A stretch of DNA of 6,716 nt from the NCBI GenBank assembly GCA_031259805.1, contig JAIRKX010000219.1:1-6716 (forward strand), given 5' to 3'. The notes beneath the pieces were generated by a model, which saw nothing but the letters and a program-made list of their open reading frames with translations, ran no database searches and had not been told where the DNA came from. Source of the stretch: Prevotellaceae bacterium (GTDB taxonomy: Bacteria; Bacteroidota; Bacteroidia; Bacteroidales; UBA932). Positions 6,030-6,716 of this stretch are shown in pieces. The stretch's first letter is position 1. Every line of letters starts with the position of its first letter. The position numbers were made by a program, and so were the translations under genes.

Positions 6030-6596
6030 ATGACAGGCAGATTACCCGACAAAAATCAAAGAGAGCTGTACCGCTCGCTGTTGGTGGATATGATAGACAA
6101 GCGCCATGAGTTGGCGCTGTTAGCCGATACAATAGACAGGCAATACTTCGAGGAGGAATTCAGTCCGCTATATTCGTCGGTGGGCGCTCCGGGTGTGCCG
6201 ATACGGCTGATGGTAGGCTGTCTTCTTTTGAAGCATTTGAAGAATTTAGGCGACGAGTCGCTACCCAAAGCATGGATAGAAAATCCCTACATGCAGTATT
6301 TTTGCGGGATGCGCTGTTTTGAGCATGTGTTTCCCTTTACCCGCTGTATTGCCAAAGGGAAGCCGCATCAGCCGTATGAATTTGGCAACAAGGTCGGGTT
6401 GATCACCACCGGTCGTGCGGGTAAGAAAATCATTACAGCCGTGCAAGCATTTCTGGACAATCCATACGACGGTCATACGATAGCGCCGTTGCTCGAGCAG
6501 ATGAGGGCTAACCGGTTGCCGTTACCCCGGGAGCTTGTCTACGACCGTGGCGGCAAAGGCTGCAAGAAGATCAATGGGGTACAGATTATCACGCCC
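6030..6596 (+). pseudogene. IS5-family transposase, internally deleted and C-terminally truncated
   Basis: About 189 codons of transposase remain. Residues 1-103 are the InsH/DUF772-type N-terminal domain (PIRLMVGCLLLKHLKNLGDE, AWIENPYMQYFCG, EHVFPF). The expected continuation, which holds the first catalytic Asp, is missing. The chain jumps in frame at FPF/TRC (about 6333-6341) to the later segment RCIAKGKPHQPYEFGNKVGL, DNPYDGHTIAPL and VYDRGGKG, where Asp172 is the second catalytic Asp. Homology stops after NGVQIITP (6596), so the third acidic residue of the DDE triad and the C-terminal helix are absent. The open frame runs on to 6671 through unrelated AT-rich sequence encoding FVRIIYFFSFF and so on, which is not transposase. 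With two of three catalytic residues gone, the product cannot transpose DNA. Full-length relatives have well over 400 residues, by my recollection. Confidence 0.85.
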
Positions 6597-6713
6597 GCTT
6601 TTGTACGTATCATTTATTTTTTCTCCTTTTTCATCGTATTCATAAAATGTTACATTGGCATATATAGTTAATGGTATCATGACATTATAAATATTATCTA
6701 ATCCTATATACTT
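6597..6713 (-). pseudogene. Candidate minus-strand gene fragment at the window edge
   Basis: Read on the minus strand from 6713, the frame gives KYIGLDNIYNV, then MIPLTIYANVTFYEYDEKG and EKINDTYKSG, up to the point where it enters the antisense of the transposase remnant (6597). The mix of alternating hydrophobic and polar residues, with the YDEKGEKIND turn, looks like a genuine beta-rich protein. The + strand of the same stretch gives low-complexity Phe/Ile sequence. An in-frame TAA lies at 6716-6714 and an ATG at 6680-6678, so it is either the 5' end of a truncated gene or an internal piece cut by a mutation. No family is recognised. It could be upstream sequence of the same disrupted locus as the fragment at 5713-5916. 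Confidence is limited by its length of about 39 codons. Confidence 0.35.
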
Positions 6714-6716
6714 TTA

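Larger units (their letters stand above)
5917..6596 (+). mobile_element. Decayed IS5-family insertion sequence (partial)
   Basis: The element comprises the leader at about 5917-6029 and the transposase remnant. Both boundaries are estimates: the left is where the minus-strand protein remnant stops reading coherently, and the right is where transposase homology stops. No pair of terminal inverted repeats or target-site duplication can be recognised. The right end is missing, together with the transposase C-terminus. The element cannot be autonomous. Confidence 0.65.

Noticed and set aside
6597..6671. C-terminal 25 codons of the open transposase frame
   Set aside because: The Phe/Ile-rich sequence does not match the transposase C-terminus. 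It is read-through into flanking AT-rich DNA.
1..6716. CRISPR arrays, attachment sites, riboswitches
   Set aside because: No regularly spaced direct repeats, tRNA 3'-end duplication or recognisable riboswitch leader was seen anywhere in the window.

Overview
The window looks like a stretch of a Bacteroidota (Bacteroidales-type) chromosome of moderate GC content. The reasons are TAnnTTTG-type promoter cores (perfect in front of the tRNA), genes that mostly lack a Shine-Dalgarno site, a zinc-less CobB-type sirtuin of the kind I associate with this phylum, and a DRTGG / GHKL-ATPase / [FeFe]-hydrogenase-like gene trio. Genus cannot be decided from the sequence. All intact genes are on the + strand.

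Layout. (1) 37-155: a promoter and a tRNA-Lys(CTT) gene. (2) 162-929: a single-pass membrane protein with a TonB-like C-terminal domain, starting only 7 bases after the tRNA. (3) 975-3144: a compact three-gene unit, made of a stand-alone DRTGG-domain protein, an RsbW-like GHKL ATPase, and a 452-residue iron-sulfur protein. The last carries two ferredoxin-type clusters, an H-cluster-like domain and a C-terminal CX2CX4CX16C cluster. All four H-cluster ligand cysteines are present, but the proton-relay cysteine is Phe. This points to a redox or H2 sensor/signalling module rather than a turnover hydrogenase. No catalytic hydABC genes are visible. (4) 3194-3877: a sirtuin with the desuccinylase-type Y-x-x-R signature and no zinc cysteines. 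(5) 3957-5591: nucleotide and tRNA metabolism genes: purQ (purine synthesis glutaminase), cdd (cytidine deaminase) and tadA (tRNA A34 deaminase). cdd follows purQ by 4 bases.

(6) 5592-6716 is an AT-richer, degraded accessory region. It holds a minus-strand fragment of a protein C-terminus, possibly Rhs/YD-repeat-associated, with one in-frame TGA (5713-5916). Next is a decayed IS5-family element. Its transposase has lost its centre through an in-frame deletion with a microhomology-like junction, and has lost its C-terminus. Last, at the right edge, is a second minus-strand fragment with protein-like composition (6597-6713). The simplest reading is an insertion sequence that landed in or beside a minus-strand gene and then decayed together with it.

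The best candidate for a poorly described system is the DRTGG / GHKL / H-cluster trio with the adjacent sirtuin. The pseudogene debris at 5713-6716 is the most informative non-standard structure.
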